Notes: generated by a model not told the origin, from the sequence alone. Shown: positions 17,485-28,620, counted from the stretch's first letter. The stretch is 64,000 nt of DNA from Pseudomonas chlororaphis subsp. chlororaphis (GCF_003945765.1 NZ_CP027712.1:2852001-2916000), one strand, 5' to 3'. A program made the numbers and translations.

Positions 17485-18423
17485 TCAACTGGTCGGCACG
17501 CGGGCCGGTTCCGCGGTGGCGACCTTCGCCGGCCGGGCATGCAACAAGGTGTTCAGGGCCTGGCGGTAGCGCTCGCCGGCCAGGCGCATGCTGTTGTTGT
17601 GGGTGGCTCCGGGAACCAGCAGCAGTTGCTTGGGCTGTCGCGCGGCGTCGAACAATTGCTGGCTGAAGCGCGCCGGCACGTAGCGGTCGTCCAGGCCGTG
17701 GACGATCAGCAGCGGCATGCCGATATGGGCGATCTTGTCGAGGGAGTCGAACTTCTGGGACAGCAGCCAGCGCACCGGCAGCGAGGTATTGCCCAGCTCG
17801 GCGGCGATAGCGGCCAGGGAGGTGAACGAGGATTCGACGATCAAGCCGCGGGCTGGAATCGGCGCGCCGTCGCTGGCCGCCTGTTGCCCCAGTTGCGCGG
17901 CCAGTTCCACCGCCACCGCGCCGCCCAGGGAATGGCCGTAGATCAGGCGTTTGCCGGCGTCGGGTTGCAGCCTTTGCAATTGCTCCCAGGCGATCCGCGC
18001 GTCCTCATAGACGCTGGTTTCCGACGGTGGCTCACCCAGGCTCTGGCCGAAGCCGCGATAGTCGATGGCCAGCACCGAGAACCCCAGGGCGTGCAGTTGC
18101 TCGATGCGGAACAGCTGCCCGGTGAGGTTCCAGCGCACCCCATGCAGATAAAGGACGGCCGGCGCATCGGCCCGCTGGGCAGGCCACCACCAGGCATGAA
18201 TGTTCTGCTCGGGCTTGAGGCTGTCGCCCTTGAACTGCAGTTCGCGTACTCCGGCCGGCAGGCCGCGATACCAACTGGCATTGCCCGGCTCGACGCGAAA
18301 CACCAGTTCGCGTTCCTTGTGTTCCAGCACCTGGCAGCCCACCGGCAGGCCTATCAACAGGGCAGCCATGCCAAGCAGCGACCACCAGCGAGGTCGCCAG
18401 CGCGAGAGGAATAAGGAGGACAT
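17485..18423 (-). CDS. Alpha/beta hydrolase, membrane-anchored
   Basis: A 312-aa serine hydrolase of the BEM46/YfhR type. The N-terminus (residues 8-28) is a single hydrophobic anchor or uncleaved signal, so the enzyme probably faces the periplasm. The catalytic triad is readable: nucleophile elbow YGHSLGGAVAVE, Asp in HGLDDRYVP and His in PGATHNNSM, with the oxyanion-hole LYLHGVRWNLTG. The substrate is unknown; relatives are esterases or thioesterases. The ATG at 18423 was chosen because the hydrophobic anchor starts there, although no strong ribosome site is visible; an in-frame ATG 22 codons upstream is possible. It is monocistronic. Its upstream region is shared with the VanR-type sites of the next transporter. 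Confidence 0.85.
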   Translation of the reverse strand: MSSLFLSRWRPRWWSLLGMAALLIGLPVGCQVLEHKERELVFRVEPGNASWYRGLPAGVRELQFKGDSLKPEQNIHAWWWPAQRADAPAVLYLHGVRWNLTGQLFRIEQLHALGFSVLAIDYRGFGQSLGEPPSETSVYEDARIAWEQLQRLQPDAGKRLIYGHSLGGAVAVELAAQLGQQAASDGAPIPARGLIVESSFTSLAAIAAELGNTSLPVRWLLSQKFDSLDKIAHIGMPLLIVHGLDDRYVPARFSQQLFDAARQPKQLLLVPGATHNNSMRLAGERYRQALNTLLHARPAKVATAEPARVPTS

Positions 18424-18633
18424 GGGCTGTGGCACCGCGTACGGATAAAAACCGCGTTTTAGCAGATGTCCCACCGGCGCAGTAATCATTTCGCCAATCC
18501 GTGGCCGGGGATGCTTTACAAAATGTGGCGGCTGACCCCGGGGCAGGGCGTTGGAAGATAAGGTCACAGCCCTTGAGGCGGATTGTCAGTCCATTGATGA
18601 GAAGCTGAGCATCTGCCTTCAGGGTTTTGATTT

Positions 18634-18645
18634 ATTGGATCCATT
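18634..18645. promoter_or_regulatory. VanR-type operator, distal half of pair (one mismatch)
   Basis: ATTGGATCCATT, one base different from the perfect palindrome AATGGATCCATT found three more times in the window. It lies 215 bp upstream of the copy at 18849, in the AT-rich gap between the hydrolase and transporter genes. Apart from these operators, a hairpin and the short leader ORF at 18939, I see no gene in 18424-18938. Confidence 0.55.
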
Positions 18646-18779
18646 GTTTCTGGGTCCTGTAGCCATTCACGGCCACAGGATCCTCAACAGCCTGCGCCTT
18701 ATGAGTCTGGTCGATAATCGCCCGCAAATATCAGTCAATTGGTGTTTGATTAAGTCATTGATTTTCGTCTTTTAAATAA

Positions 18780-18807
18780 AAATACCTGAGCATTTCTCCA
18801 GGTATTT
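18780..18807 (-). terminator. Hairpin with T-rich minus-strand flank
   Basis: AAATACCTG and CAGGTATTT pair across a 10-base loop. On the minus strand the stem is followed by TTATTTAAAAG, a weak terminator-like tail. No known minus-strand gene begins just upstream, so it might end an antisense transcript or simply insulate the promoter. Confidence 0.3.
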
Positions 18808-18848
18808 CAGCCAATTTTCCATGGATTCTCTAGATTTCACCTCTTGTT

Positions 18849-18860
18849 AATGGATCCATT
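18849..18860. promoter_or_regulatory. VanR-type operator upstream of the first symporter gene
   Basis: A perfect 12-bp palindrome AATGGATCCATT, about 200 bp upstream of the transporter start at 19052. The identical sequence occurs at the vanA promoter 13 kb away (31948-31959) and at 32055. The core TGGATCCA is shared with the Caulobacter VanR operator ATTGGATCCAAT, as I remember it. It predicts that the transporter is repressed by VanR and induced by vanillate. Confidence 0.65.
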
Positions 18861-18938
18861 GGATGGTTGATTAGCCACCTGGCGATGGCGGGCCCCTCCC
18901 GACCGTCCCCCGATAAAAACTACAAGAAGGGTCTCGTC

Positions 18939-19055
18939 ATGAATGGCTTATCAAGGGCGCGGAACTGCCCGGGTTCCGTCCGCCGTCTGTCTGTGTGCAC
19001 GCCGCTGTTTTCCCTCTCGCTGTCGCCGGCAGGCGGCGTGGAGGTGCGTTCATGA
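18939..19055 (+). CDS. Possible 38-aa leader ORF overlapping the symporter start
   Basis: An ORF beginning MNGLSRARNCPGSVRRLSVC, preceded by AAGAAGG at a good distance and ending with a TGA that overlaps the next gene's ATG (ATGA). Such an overlap allows translational coupling. The peptide is Arg/Ser-rich and resembles no family that I know. It may be a regulatory upstream ORF rather than a functional protein. Confidence 0.3.
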   Translation: MNGLSRARNCPGSVRRLSVCTPLFSLSLSPAGGVEVRS

Positions 19056-20383
19056 CGCTCGACCTGAAGAGCCGCGTGGACAGCGGCCCGATGAGCACCT
19101 TCCAATGCCTGGCCATCGGCATCTGCATGGTCTTGAACATGATCGACGGTTTCGATGTGCTGGTGATGGCCTTCACTGCGGCCTCGGTCTCGGCCGAGTG
19201 GGGGCTGAACGGTGCGCAGGTCGGCCTGCTGCTCAGCGCCGGGCTGTTCGGCATGGCGGCGGGCTCGCTGTTTATCGCGCCCTGGGCCGACCGGTTTGGC
19301 AGGCGGCCATTGATCCTGTTCTGCCTGGCGCTGTCCGGGCTCGGCATGCTGCTCTCGGCCCTGAGCCAGACTCCCCTGCAACTGGCGCTGCTGCGCGGCC
19401 TGACGGGCCTCGGTATCGGCGGCATCCTGGCCAGCAGCAACGTGATCGCCAGCGAGTATTCGAGCAAGCGCTGGCGCGGCCTGGCGGTCAGCCTGCAATC
19501 CACCGGTTATGCCCTGGGCGCCACCCTGGGCGGGCTGCTTGCGGTGTGGTTGCTGGGCCATTGGGGCTGGCGCTCGGTGTTCCTGTTCGGCGGCGCGGTG
19601 ACTTGGCTGGTGATTCCCCTGGTGCTGCTGTGGCTGCCCGAATCCCTGGACTTCCTGCTTGCCCGCCGCCCGGCCAATGCCCTGGTGCGGGTCAATCGCC
19701 TGGCCGGGCGCCTGGAGCAACCTGAGCTTGAACAGTTACCGCCAGAGGTGCCCAGGCAAGCCGGCGCGCCCAGCTGTTTCGGCCAGTTGCTGGCGCCGGC
19801 CATGCGCCGCACCACCTTGCTGATCTGGCTGCTGTTTTTCCTGGTGATGTTCGGCTTCTACTTCGTCATGAGCTGGACCCCGAAACTGCTGGTGGCCGCC
19901 GGGCTGTCGGCGCAGCAGGGGATCACCGGCGGGGTGCTGCTCAGCGTCGGCGGGATCTTCGGCGCGGCGCTGATCGGCGGCCTGGCCTCGCGCTGGCCGC
20001 TGGGCCGGGTGCTGGCGCTATTCATGCTGATCACCGCCGGCCTGCTGGTGCTGTTTGTCGGCTCGGCCTCGTCGATCGCCGCGGCGCTCGGCCTGGGGCT
20101 GCTGATCGGTCTGTTTGCCAACGGTTGCGTGGCCGGCCTCTACGCGCTGTCGCCGGTGGTCTACGACGCCTCGGTGCGTGCCACGGGCGTCGGCTGGGGC
20201 ATCGGCATCGGCCGCATCGGCGCGATTCTCTCGCCGACCGTGGCCGGCTTCCTGCTGGATGGCGGCTGGCAGCCGCTGCATCTGTACGGGGTGTTTGCCA
20301 GCGTGTTCGTGATCGCCGCCGGCTGCCTGTTGCTGCTCAAGCCGGCCCGGGCCCAGGCGCAGCCGGCGATGGCCAGCGCCTAG
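19052..20383 (+). CDS. Aromatic acid:H+ symporter, MFS (VanK/PcaK-like)
   Basis: A 443-aa twelve-helix transporter of the AAHS family that imports aromatic carboxylates. The family motif DGFDVLVMAF lies in helix 1, the MFS A-motif is WADRFGRRPLIL between helices 2 and 3, and RGLTGLGIGGILASSNVIASE follows in helix 4. The C-terminal half has the repeated GRIGAILSPTVAGFLLD. The ATG at 19052 has GGAGG nine bases upstream. The VanR-type palindrome upstream argues for vanillate or a related methoxybenzoate as substrate; by sequence alone benzoate or protocatechuate are equally possible. Its 3' end overlaps the convergent LysR gene by four bases. Confidence 0.88.
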   Translation: MTLDLKSRVDSGPMSTFQCLAIGICMVLNMIDGFDVLVMAFTAASVSAEWGLNGAQVGLLLSAGLFGMAAGSLFIAPWADRFGRRPLILFCLALSGLGMLLSALSQTPLQLALLRGLTGLGIGGILASSNVIASEYSSKRWRGLAVSLQSTGYALGATLGGLLAVWLLGHWGWRSVFLFGGAVTWLVIPLVLLWLPESLDFLLARRPANALVRVNRLAGRLEQPELEQLPPEVPRQAGAPSCFGQLLAPAMRRTTLLIWLLFFLVMFGFYFVMSWTPKLLVAAGLSAQQGITGGVLLSVGGIFGAALIGGLASRWPLGRVLALFMLITAGLLVLFVGSASSIAAALGLGLLIGLFANGCVAGLYALSPVVYDASVRATGVGWGIGIGRIGAILSPTVAGFLLDGGWQPLHLYGVFASVFVIAAGCLLLLKPARAQAQPAMASA

Positions 20384-21282
20384 CCCTGGCCCTGGCCGCT
20401 GATGATGGCGTCGGCGACGGTGTCGCAGAACCAGCGCAGGGCGGCGGAGCTGTCGCTGTTGGGGTGCCAGTTCAGGGACACGGCGAACTCGGCCACCGGG
20501 AACGGCAGTTCGAGCATCTTCAGCTCGCCCTCGTGGATGAACAGCCGGGCGATCTGCGCCGGCAGCACCGCCAGCAGGTCGGTGCCGGGAATGATTTTCG
20601 GCAGCACCGAGAAGTGCGGCACATGCAGGCTGATGCGCCGTTCCACGTGCATGTTTTTCAGTACGTCTTCGACATTGCCGTGGCCGCTGGTGCGGGTCAC
20701 GGCGACGTGCCGTTCGGCGAGGAACTGTTCGAGGCTCAACTGCTGGTCGATGCGCGGATGGCCGGTGCTCAGCAGGCACACATAACGCTCGTGCATCAGC
20801 ACCCGGCTGCGCACGCCGGGGACCGGCTGGCGGCAGATCGCGGCATCGACCTTGCCGCTGGCCAGCCATTCGCCGACCTGGTCCACCTGCAGCGGCAGGA
20901 CCTCGACTTCGGCCAGCGGCGCGTCCTGGTTCAGGCGCGCCAGGATCAGCGGCAGGAAGCCGATTTCGCCGAGGTCGGAGAGGGCGATGCGAAAGCGCCG
21001 CTCGGTGCTCGCCGGGTCGAACTGGCGGCAGCTCTGCACGGCGCTTTCGATGCGGGTCAGGGATTCGCGCAAGGGGCCGTACAGCTGCTCGGCGACAAAG
21101 GTCGGCTGGATGCCGTCGCGGGTGCGGCTGAACAGGGCGTCGTCGAACAGCTCGCGCAGGCGCGCCAGGCCATAGCTGACCGAGGGCTGGGTGACGAACA
21201 GACGCTCGGCCGCCAGGGTCACGCTGCGGGCTTCGTAAAGGGTGACGAAGGTGCGGATCAGGTTCAGATCGATGTGACTCAT
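20380..21282 (-). CDS. LysR-family regulator, divergent from benzoylformate decarboxylase
   Basis: A 300-aa LysR-type activator. Its winged helix is HIDLNLIRTFVTLYEARSVT followed by VTQPSVSYGLARLRELF, the NahR/NodD-type subgroup, whose members often sense aromatic acids. The ATG at 21282 follows GAGGCGG and begins the recognisable N-terminus; an in-frame start 23 codons upstream would lie in the promoter. It is divergent from the mdlC-like gene with 118 bp between the starts. That gap is AT-rich and contains GATAGAGATAGTATCGAT, a candidate LysR binding region. The most likely targets are mdlC and the downstream genes; the effector may be benzoylformate or a product. Confidence 0.88.
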   Translation of the reverse strand: MSHIDLNLIRTFVTLYEARSVTLAAERLFVTQPSVSYGLARLRELFDDALFSRTRDGIQPTFVAEQLYGPLRESLTRIESAVQSCRQFDPASTERRFRIALSDLGEIGFLPLILARLNQDAPLAEVEVLPLQVDQVGEWLASGKVDAAICRQPVPGVRSRVLMHERYVCLLSTGHPRIDQQLSLEQFLAERHVAVTRTSGHGNVEDVLKNMHVERRISLHVPHFSVLPKIIPGTDLLAVLPAQIARLFIHEGELKMLELPFPVAEFAVSLNWHPNSDSSAALRWFCDTVADAIISGQGQG

Positions 21283-21310
21283 ACCGCCTCTGCTGCTGTT
21301 ATGGACATAG

Positions 21311-22987
<1,677 letters not shown>

Positions 22988-23079
22988 TTCTCAAAGTCCG
23001 GGCTCCCGGCGCCGGGCTGAAGATCCGGCAATGCCAAGCGTACCTTGTGCGTACACCACAACAATAAAAAGAGGTGGCT

Positions 23080-24513
23080 ATGAACACGACTTCGGTCAGT
23101 GAAGTGATGGAGGCTGGGCCCCAGCGGTCGAGCCCGGTTTCCGGCAGTGCCGACATCGGCACCTTGCTCGACGACGGGCCCTATACCGGGATGCAGAAGA
23201 TCGTGGTGTTGCTGGCCGCGCTGTCGATCGTGATGGACGGTTTCGACGGCCAGCTCATCGGGTTTGCCATACCGCTGATGATCAAGGAATGGGGGATCAC
23301 CCGCGAGGCCTTCGCCCCCGCGGTGGCCGCCGGGCTGATCGGCATGGGCATCGGCAGCGCTTGCGCGGGCCTGTTCGCCGACCGTTTCGGCCGGCGCATG
23401 GCGGTCATCGCCAGCGTGATCCTGTTCGGCACCGCGACCTGCGCCATCGGCCTGGCGCCGGATGCGTTGACCGTGGCGGCGTTGCGCTTTATCGCCGGGC
23501 TCGGCATCGGTGGCGCGCTGCCCAGCGCCACCACCATGACCGCCGAGTTCACCCCGGCGCGCCGGCGTACCCTGGCGGTCACCGCGACCATCGTCTGTGT
23601 GCCCCTGGGCGGGATGCTGGCGGGATTGTTCGCCTCCCACGTACTGCCGCTGTACGGCTGGCGCACGCTGTTCTTTATCGGCGGCAGCCTGCCCATCGTG
23701 CTGGGCCTGTTGCTGTTGGCGACGCTGCCGGAGTCGCCGCGTTTCCTGGCGCGCCGGCCGCAGCGTTGGGGCGAGTTGACTGCGCTGCTGGGACGCATGG
23801 GCCGACCGATGCCCGAAGGCGTGCGCTACACCGATGCGCTGGAGCAGAAGAGCGAGCAGCAGGGCGGCTTCCGTGCCTTGTTCGCCCCCGGCTACGGGCG
23901 CGACACCGTGGCGGTCTGGGTGGCGTTCTTCATGTGCCTGACCGCGGTCTACAGCGCCTTCAGCTGGCTGCCGACCATGCTCTTGTCCGAAGGCTTGTCG
24001 CTGGCGCTGGCCGGTTCCGGCCTCACCGCCTACAACCTGGGCGGGGTGATCGGCGCGCTGCTCTGCGCGGTCGCCATGACGCGCTGGGGCTCGTTCTGGC
24101 CGCTGCTGATCTGCTGCGCGGGCGGCGCGGCCAGTGCCTTCGCCATGCAGGTCGTGGACGTCAACCAGAACACCAGCCTGCTGATCTTCGGCTTTGGCGT
24201 GCATGGCCTGTTCGTCAACGCCGTGCAGTCCACCCTCTATGCGCTGTGCGCCTTTATCTATCCCACCGCGGTGCGCGCCACCGGCACCGCATCGGCCCTG
24301 GCGTTCGGGCGCATGGGCGCGATCCTCAGCGCCTTCGTCGGCGCCACGGTGATCACCCAGGGCGGCGCCCACGGTTACCTGACGCTGCTGGGGACGGTGA
24401 TGGTGCTGGCGCTGATCGCCCTGGTGCTGGTGCGCCGACATATTCCCCGGCGGGCGCCTGGATTGACCCGGGCCCACAAAGAGAGCCTCGCCGATCAACC
24501 CTCACAGCCATAA
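23080..24513 (+). CDS. Aromatic acid:H+ symporter, MFS (second copy)
   Basis: A 477-aa AAHS-family transporter with an extended cytoplasmic N-terminus of about 40 residues. Signatures are MDGFDGQLIGFAIPLMIKEW in helix 1, FADRFGRRMAVIA between helices 2 and 3, and RFIAGLGIGGALPSATTMTAE in helix 4. It is clearly a paralogue of the symporter at 19052 but not closely similar in the N-terminal and central loops. The ATG at 23080 follows AGAGG; a GTG two codons earlier is possible. Its position directly after mdlC (92 bp) suggests that it imports benzoylformate, mandelate or a ring-substituted analogue. It is followed nine bases later by the reductase gene. Confidence 0.88.
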   Translation: MNTTSVSEVMEAGPQRSSPVSGSADIGTLLDDGPYTGMQKIVVLLAALSIVMDGFDGQLIGFAIPLMIKEWGITREAFAPAVAAGLIGMGIGSACAGLFADRFGRRMAVIASVILFGTATCAIGLAPDALTVAALRFIAGLGIGGALPSATTMTAEFTPARRRTLAVTATIVCVPLGGMLAGLFASHVLPLYGWRTLFFIGGSLPIVLGLLLLATLPESPRFLARRPQRWGELTALLGRMGRPMPEGVRYTDALEQKSEQQGGFRALFAPGYGRDTVAVWVAFFMCLTAVYSAFSWLPTMLLSEGLSLALAGSGLTAYNLGGVIGALLCAVAMTRWGSFWPLLICCAGGAASAFAMQVVDVNQNTSLLIFGFGVHGLFVNAVQSTLYALCAFIYPTAVRATGTASALAFGRMGAILSAFVGATVITQGGAHGYLTLLGTVMVLALIALVLVRRHIPRRAPGLTRAHKESLADQPSQP

Positions 24514-24522
24514 GGAGGTTCG

Positions 24523-25461
24523 ATGAACATCAGCATTCTCGGGGCGGGCGCCATGGGCTCGCTGTTCGGCGGCCTGCTGGCGGAAAGCGGGCAGAGCGTC
24601 ACGCTGCTGGACATCAACGACACGCACCTGGAGGCGATCCGCCGCCAGGGCTTGCGCCTGGACACCGACGACGGCGACCGGTGCATTGGCGGCCTGAGCG
24701 CCTGCCGGCCGGAGCAGGTGACGGGCCAGCCCGACCTGTTGCTGGTCTTCACCAAGGCCCAGCACACCGACAGTGCGCTGCGCAGTATTGCCGGCCATAT
24801 CGGCGAGCACACGCGGGTGCTGACCCTGCAGAACGGCTTGGGTAACGCCGAAGCGCTGTGCCGCCACGTCGCCCCGCAGCAGGTGATGATCGGCATGACC
24901 ACCTGGCCCGCCGATATGGCCGGGCCGGCCCATGTCCGCTCCCATGGCCAGGGCGTGGTCCGGTTGCTGTCGCTGGAGGGCGTCGAGCGCCAGGCCAGCA
25001 CCCAGGTTGCCGCGGTGCTGGAGGCGGCGGGGTTGCACTGCGCGGTGGACCCGCAGGTCTGGACCTCGATCTGGGAGAAGGTGGCGTTCAACGCGGCCTT
25101 GAACAGCCTGTGCGCTGTCACCGGCTGCACGGTGGGGCAACTGGAGGCCGTGCCGCAAGGCACGGCGCTGGCCCGGGCCATCGTGCTGGAGGTGCTCGGC
25201 GTCGCGCAGTCGGTGGGGGTGGCCACGGATGCGCGGCGCTGCCTGGACAGCGTGGCCTATGCCATCGCCCACCACCGGGCGCACAAACCGTCCATGTTGC
25301 AAGACGTGCTGGCCGGCCGGCCCACGGAAATCGGCGCGATCAATGGCGAGGTCCTGGCCAGGGCGCGCCAGGCCGGCATCGCCGTGCCGCACACCGAAAC
25401 CCTGCTGGGGCTGCTGCGCTTGATCGAGGCGCGGGCAGCCACCGGAGGCAGTCATGCATAG
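24523..25461 (+). CDS. 2-dehydropantoate 2-reductase family (PanE/ApbA-like) oxidoreductase
   Basis: A 312-aa NAD(P)H-dependent ketoacid reductase. The N-terminal Rossmann motif is ILGAGAMGSLFGGLL. The second family block TLQNGLGN near residue 107 and the catalytic lysine in WEKVAFNAALNSLCAVTG near 190 are present, with the C-terminal KPSMLQDVLAGRPTEIGAING that completes the pocket. PanE proper makes pantoate, but a copy inside an aromatic operon is more likely to reduce another 2-keto acid, such as benzoylformate to a mandelate; this is inference from context. It lies nine bases after the symporter with AAGGAGG before the ATG. A second, only distantly similar member is at 49616. Confidence 0.82.
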   Translation: MNISILGAGAMGSLFGGLLAESGQSVTLLDINDTHLEAIRRQGLRLDTDDGDRCIGGLSACRPEQVTGQPDLLLVFTKAQHTDSALRSIAGHIGEHTRVLTLQNGLGNAEALCRHVAPQQVMIGMTTWPADMAGPAHVRSHGQGVVRLLSLEGVERQASTQVAAVLEAAGLHCAVDPQVWTSIWEKVAFNAALNSLCAVTGCTVGQLEAVPQGTALARAIVLEVLGVAQSVGVATDARRCLDSVAYAIAHHRAHKPSMLQDVLAGRPTEIGAINGEVLARARQAGIAVPHTETLLGLLRLIEARAATGGSHA

Positions 25462-25536
25462 CCACGTAAACCCGGTTCGGCGCCCTGAGTCGCGAGCCCC
25501 TCTTTCCTGTGAATCCTGTTCTCAAGGAGTTTTGTC

Positions 25537-27012
25537 ATGAGTGAGTCCACAGCTGTCTACAGCGATCTGCACTTGCAACCCATCGCCGGGGAATGGCGCG
25601 CCGGCGCGGCCGGCAAAACCCTGGCGGTGAGCAACCCGTTCGACGGCGCGCTGCTGCTGGAAGTGGCCCAGGCCAACCGCGCCGACCTGGATGCCGCCTA
25701 TGCCAAGGCCGCCGCGGTGCAGCCGCACTGGGCGGCGCTCGGGCCTTCGGCGCGGGCGGCGGTGCTGCATCAGGTGGTGGCGGTGTTCGACCGGCGCCGC
25801 GAGGAGATCGTCGACTGGATCATTCGCGAGTCCGGCAGCACCCGGCTCAAGGCGCAATTGGAATGGGGGGCGGCGCGGGCCATCGCCCTGGAGTCGGCAT
25901 CGTTCCCGGCGCGGGTCCACGGCCGCATCGTCGAGTCCGATGTGCCGGGCAAGGAGAGCCGGGTCTACCGCAGCGCCCTGGGGGTGGTCGGGGTCATCAG
26001 CCCGTGGAACTTCCCGCTGCACCTGACCCAGCGCTCGATCGCCCCGGCGCTGGCCCTGGGCAACGCGGTGGTGGTCAAGCCGGCCAGCGATACGCCGGTC
26101 TGCGGCGGCCTGCTGCTGGCGAAGATCTTCGAGGAGGCCGGCCTGCCGGCGGGCGTGCTCAGCGTAGTGGTGGGGGCGGGCAGCGAGATTGGCGATGCCT
26201 TTGTCGAGCACCCGGTGCCCTCACTGATCACCTTCACCGGCTCCACCCCGGTCGGCCGCGGTATCGGCCGGATCGCCAGCGGTGGCGCGCACCTCAAGCA
26301 CGTGGCCCTGGAGCTGGGCGGCAACAGCCCGTTCGTGGTCCTGGCCGACGCCGACCTCGAACAGGCGGTGAGCGCGGCGGTGTTCGGCAAGTTCCTGCAC
26401 CAGGGGCAGATCTGCATGGCGGTCAACCGGATCATTGTCGACGACAGTCTCTACGACGCCTTCGCCGCGCGCTTCGTCGAGCGGGTCAAGGGGCTCAAGG
26501 TCGGCGATCCGCAATCGATCGAGACGGTGATCGGCCCGGTGATCAATGCGCGGCAGTTGCAAGGCCTGCGGGAGAAGATCGAGCTGGCCCGCCGCGAAGG
26601 CGCCGAGCCGCTCTACGAGGGCGGGGCCCAGGGCAATCTGCTGGCGCCCCATGTCTACGGCGAAGTCACAGTCGACATGGACCTGGCGCGTAACGAAATC
26701 TTCGGCCCGCTGGTGGGGCTGCTGCGGGCGCGGGACGAGGCCCACGCCCTGGAACTGGCCAACGCCAGCGAATTCGGCCTGTCCAGCGCGGTGTTCAGCC
26801 GCAACCTGGAGCGCGGGGTGAACTTCGCCCGGCGGATTCGCGCGGGCATGACCCATATCAACGACATCCCGGTGAACGACGAGGCCAACGCGCCCTTCGG
26901 TGGGGAAAAGAACTCGGGGCTCGGGCGCTTCAACGGCGACTGGGCGATCGACGAGTTCACCCGCGATCACTGGATCAGCGTGCAGCACTCGGCGCGTCGT
27001 TATCCCTTCTGA
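25537..27012 (+). CDS. Aromatic aldehyde dehydrogenase (benzaldehyde/vanillin type)
   Basis: A 491-aa NAD(P)-dependent aldehyde dehydrogenase. Key residues are Asn158 (SPWNFP), Glu259 (ALELGGNSP) and nucleophile Cys293 (GQICMAVNR). The sequence style, with [14 protein letters not shown] and the C-terminal [15 protein letters not shown], is that of the XylC/vanillin dehydrogenase branch. It differs from the class 3 MdlD used with MdlC in the classical P. putida mandelate pathway. Its place after mdlC suggests benzaldehyde to benzoate, while the nearby van genes make vanillin to vanillate equally plausible. A strong ribosome site (AAGGAG) precedes the ATG, and a terminator follows the stop by about 20 bases, ending the mdlC operon. 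Confidence 0.9.
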   Translation: MSESTAVYSDLHLQPIAGEWRAGAAGKTLAVSNPFDGALLLEVAQANRADLDAAYAKAAAVQPHWAALGPSARAAVLHQVVAVFDRRREEIVDWIIRESGSTRLKAQLEWGAARAIALESASFPARVHGRIVESDVPGKESRVYRSALGVVGVISPWNFPLHLTQRSIAPALALGNAVVVKPASDTPVCGGLLLAKIFEEAGLPAGVLSVVVGAGSEIGDAFVEHPVPSLITFTGSTPVGRGIGRIASGGAHLKHVALELGGNSPFVVLADADLEQAVSAAVFGKFLHQGQICMAVNRIIVDDSLYDAFAARFVERVKGLKVGDPQSIETVIGPVINARQLQGLREKIELARREGAEPLYEGGAQGNLLAPHVYGEVTVDMDLARNEIFGPLVGLLRARDEAHALELANASEFGLSSAVFSRNLERGVNFARRIRAGMTHINDIPVNDEANAPFGGEKNSGLGRFNGDWAIDEFTRDHWISVQHSARRYPF

Positions 27013-27032
27013 TGCCTTGAGCTGAGGATATC

Positions 27033-27067
27033 GCCCGGTCTTTCCCAAAAGAGAGACCGGGCATTTT
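27033..27067 (+). terminator. Rho-independent terminator of the mdlC operon
   Basis: GCCCGGTCT and AGACCGGGC form a nine-pair GC-rich stem, extended by three weaker pairs, followed by CATTTTT. It lies 21 bases after the aldehyde dehydrogenase stop codon, so the porin gene downstream needs its own promoter. Confidence 0.85.
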
Positions 27068-27143
27068 TGCAGCCGATAAAAGGCGGGCCTGGAGTGGCCT
27101 GTCGGGGAACGGCTGCGCCTATGCAAAGCGGAGAACAATAATA

Positions 27144-28397
27144 ATGAACACCCCTCACTGCATCCTCGCGCGCTCGCTGGCCGCGGCTTCACTGGCACTG
27201 GGCACGGGCCTGCCGGCCTGGGCCGAAGACGGCGGTTTTTTCGAAGATGCCAAGACCGATTTGGTGCTGCGCAACTATTACTTCAATCGGGATTTTCGCG
27301 ACCCGGGTGCGGCCAAGAGCAAGGTCGAGGAATGGGCCCAGGGTTTTATCCTCAAGTTCAATTCCGGCTACACCCCGGGCATCGTCGGGTTCGGCCTGGA
27401 CGGCATTGCCATGTTCGGCGTCAAGCTCGACAGCGGGCGCGGCACCAGTGGTTCCGAGCTGCTGCCGGTGCATGATGACGGGCGCGCGGCGGACAACTAC
27501 GGCCGCGCCGGCGTGGCGGCGAAAATGCGCATTTCCGCCACTGAATTGAAGGTTGGCGAGTTGCTGCCGGACATTCCGCTGTTGCGCTACGACGATGGCC
27601 GGCTGCTGCCGCAGACCTTCCGTGGGGTGATGCTCGATTCGCGGGAAATCGCCGGGCTGGGGTTGCAGGCCGGGCAGTACCGTTCGGTGAGCCTGCGCAA
27701 CTCCTCGGACATGCAGGACCTCTCGGCCTGGGCCGCGCCCGGGGTCACGTCCGATGGCTTCACCTATGCCGGCGCCGAGTACCGTTTCAACCAGCAGCGC
27801 ACCTTGATCGGCGCCTGGCATGCGCAGCTGGAAGACATCTACCAGCAGAGCTACTTCAACCTGCTGCACAAGCAGCCGGTGGGCGACTGGGTGCTGGGGG
27901 CGAACCTCGGGTATTTCATCGACAAGGATGACGGCCAGGCGCGCATCGGCGAGATCCGGAGCCGCACCGCCTATGCCTTGCTCTCGGCCTCTACCGCTGG
28001 CCATACCCTGTACCTGGGTTTGCAGAAGGTCAGTGGCGACAGCCCGTGGATATCGGTGTACGGCAGCAGCGGCCGGACCCTGGGCAACGATATGTTCAAC
28101 GGTAACTTCAGCAACGCCGACGAGCGTTCCTGGCAGCTGCGTTATGACTACAACTTCGCCGCCATGGGCGTGCCGGGGTTGTTGGCCATGGTGCGCTATG
28201 GGCATGGCGAGAATGCCACGACCAAGGCCGGGAGCAATGGCAAGGAGTGGGAGCGGGATACGGAGGTGGGGTATACCTTTCAGAGTGGCAGCCTGAAGAA
28301 CCTTAGTGTGCGGGTGAATAACGCCACTAACCGGCGCAGTTTCAACAGTGACTTTGATCAGACTCGGGTGATTGTGAGTTATCCGTTGTCGTTTTGA
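27144..28397 (+). CDS. OprD-family outer membrane porin
   Basis: A 417-aa substrate-specific porin of the OprD/OpdK type, which lets aromatic or other carboxylates cross the outer membrane. It has a signal peptide (MNTPHCILARSLAAASLALG..PAWA) and the mature start EDGGFFEDAKTDLVLRNYYF, the usual OprD opening. Later blocks are EWAQGFILKFNSGYTPG, GRAGVAAKMRISATELKVGE and the C-terminal RVIVSYPLSF ending in Phe, as outer membrane barrels require. Alternating hydrophobic strands fill the length. It sits between the mdlC operon and vanR, so benzoate, benzoylformate or vanillate are the likely cargo. It has its own promoter region after the upstream terminator. Confidence 0.92.
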   Translation: MNTPHCILARSLAAASLALGTGLPAWAEDGGFFEDAKTDLVLRNYYFNRDFRDPGAAKSKVEEWAQGFILKFNSGYTPGIVGFGLDGIAMFGVKLDSGRGTSGSELLPVHDDGRAADNYGRAGVAAKMRISATELKVGELLPDIPLLRYDDGRLLPQTFRGVMLDSREIAGLGLQAGQYRSVSLRNSSDMQDLSAWAAPGVTSDGFTYAGAEYRFNQQRTLIGAWHAQLEDIYQQSYFNLLHKQPVGDWVLGANLGYFIDKDDGQARIGEIRSRTAYALLSASTAGHTLYLGLQKVSGDSPWISVYGSSGRTLGNDMFNGNFSNADERSWQLRYDYNFAAMGVPGLLAMVRYGHGENATTKAGSNGKEWERDTEVGYTFQSGSLKNLSVRVNNATNRRSFNSDFDQTRVIVSYPLSF

Positions 28398-28620
28398 GTT
28401 TTGCGGCGTTGTCGCGGGCGGGAGCGGTCGGTTAACGCTCGAATTGCCCGCGATGGCGGTAGTGGTTTCGCTGGTGATGTTGGGCGGGGTACATATCCGT
28501 TTCTGCGGCCACGGCTGCTTATGGTTTCGCCCTTACGGCGAGTCCCTTTTTACAAACGCCTAAAAAGGAACCAAAAACGCTTCGCCCCACCACTCGGTGC
28601 CTCGCCTAGGCTCGGCATGC

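Noticed and set aside
18551..18775. 74-aa plus-strand frame between the hydrolase and symporter genes
   Set aside because: No ribosome site, no family likeness, and it runs through a VanR-type operator.
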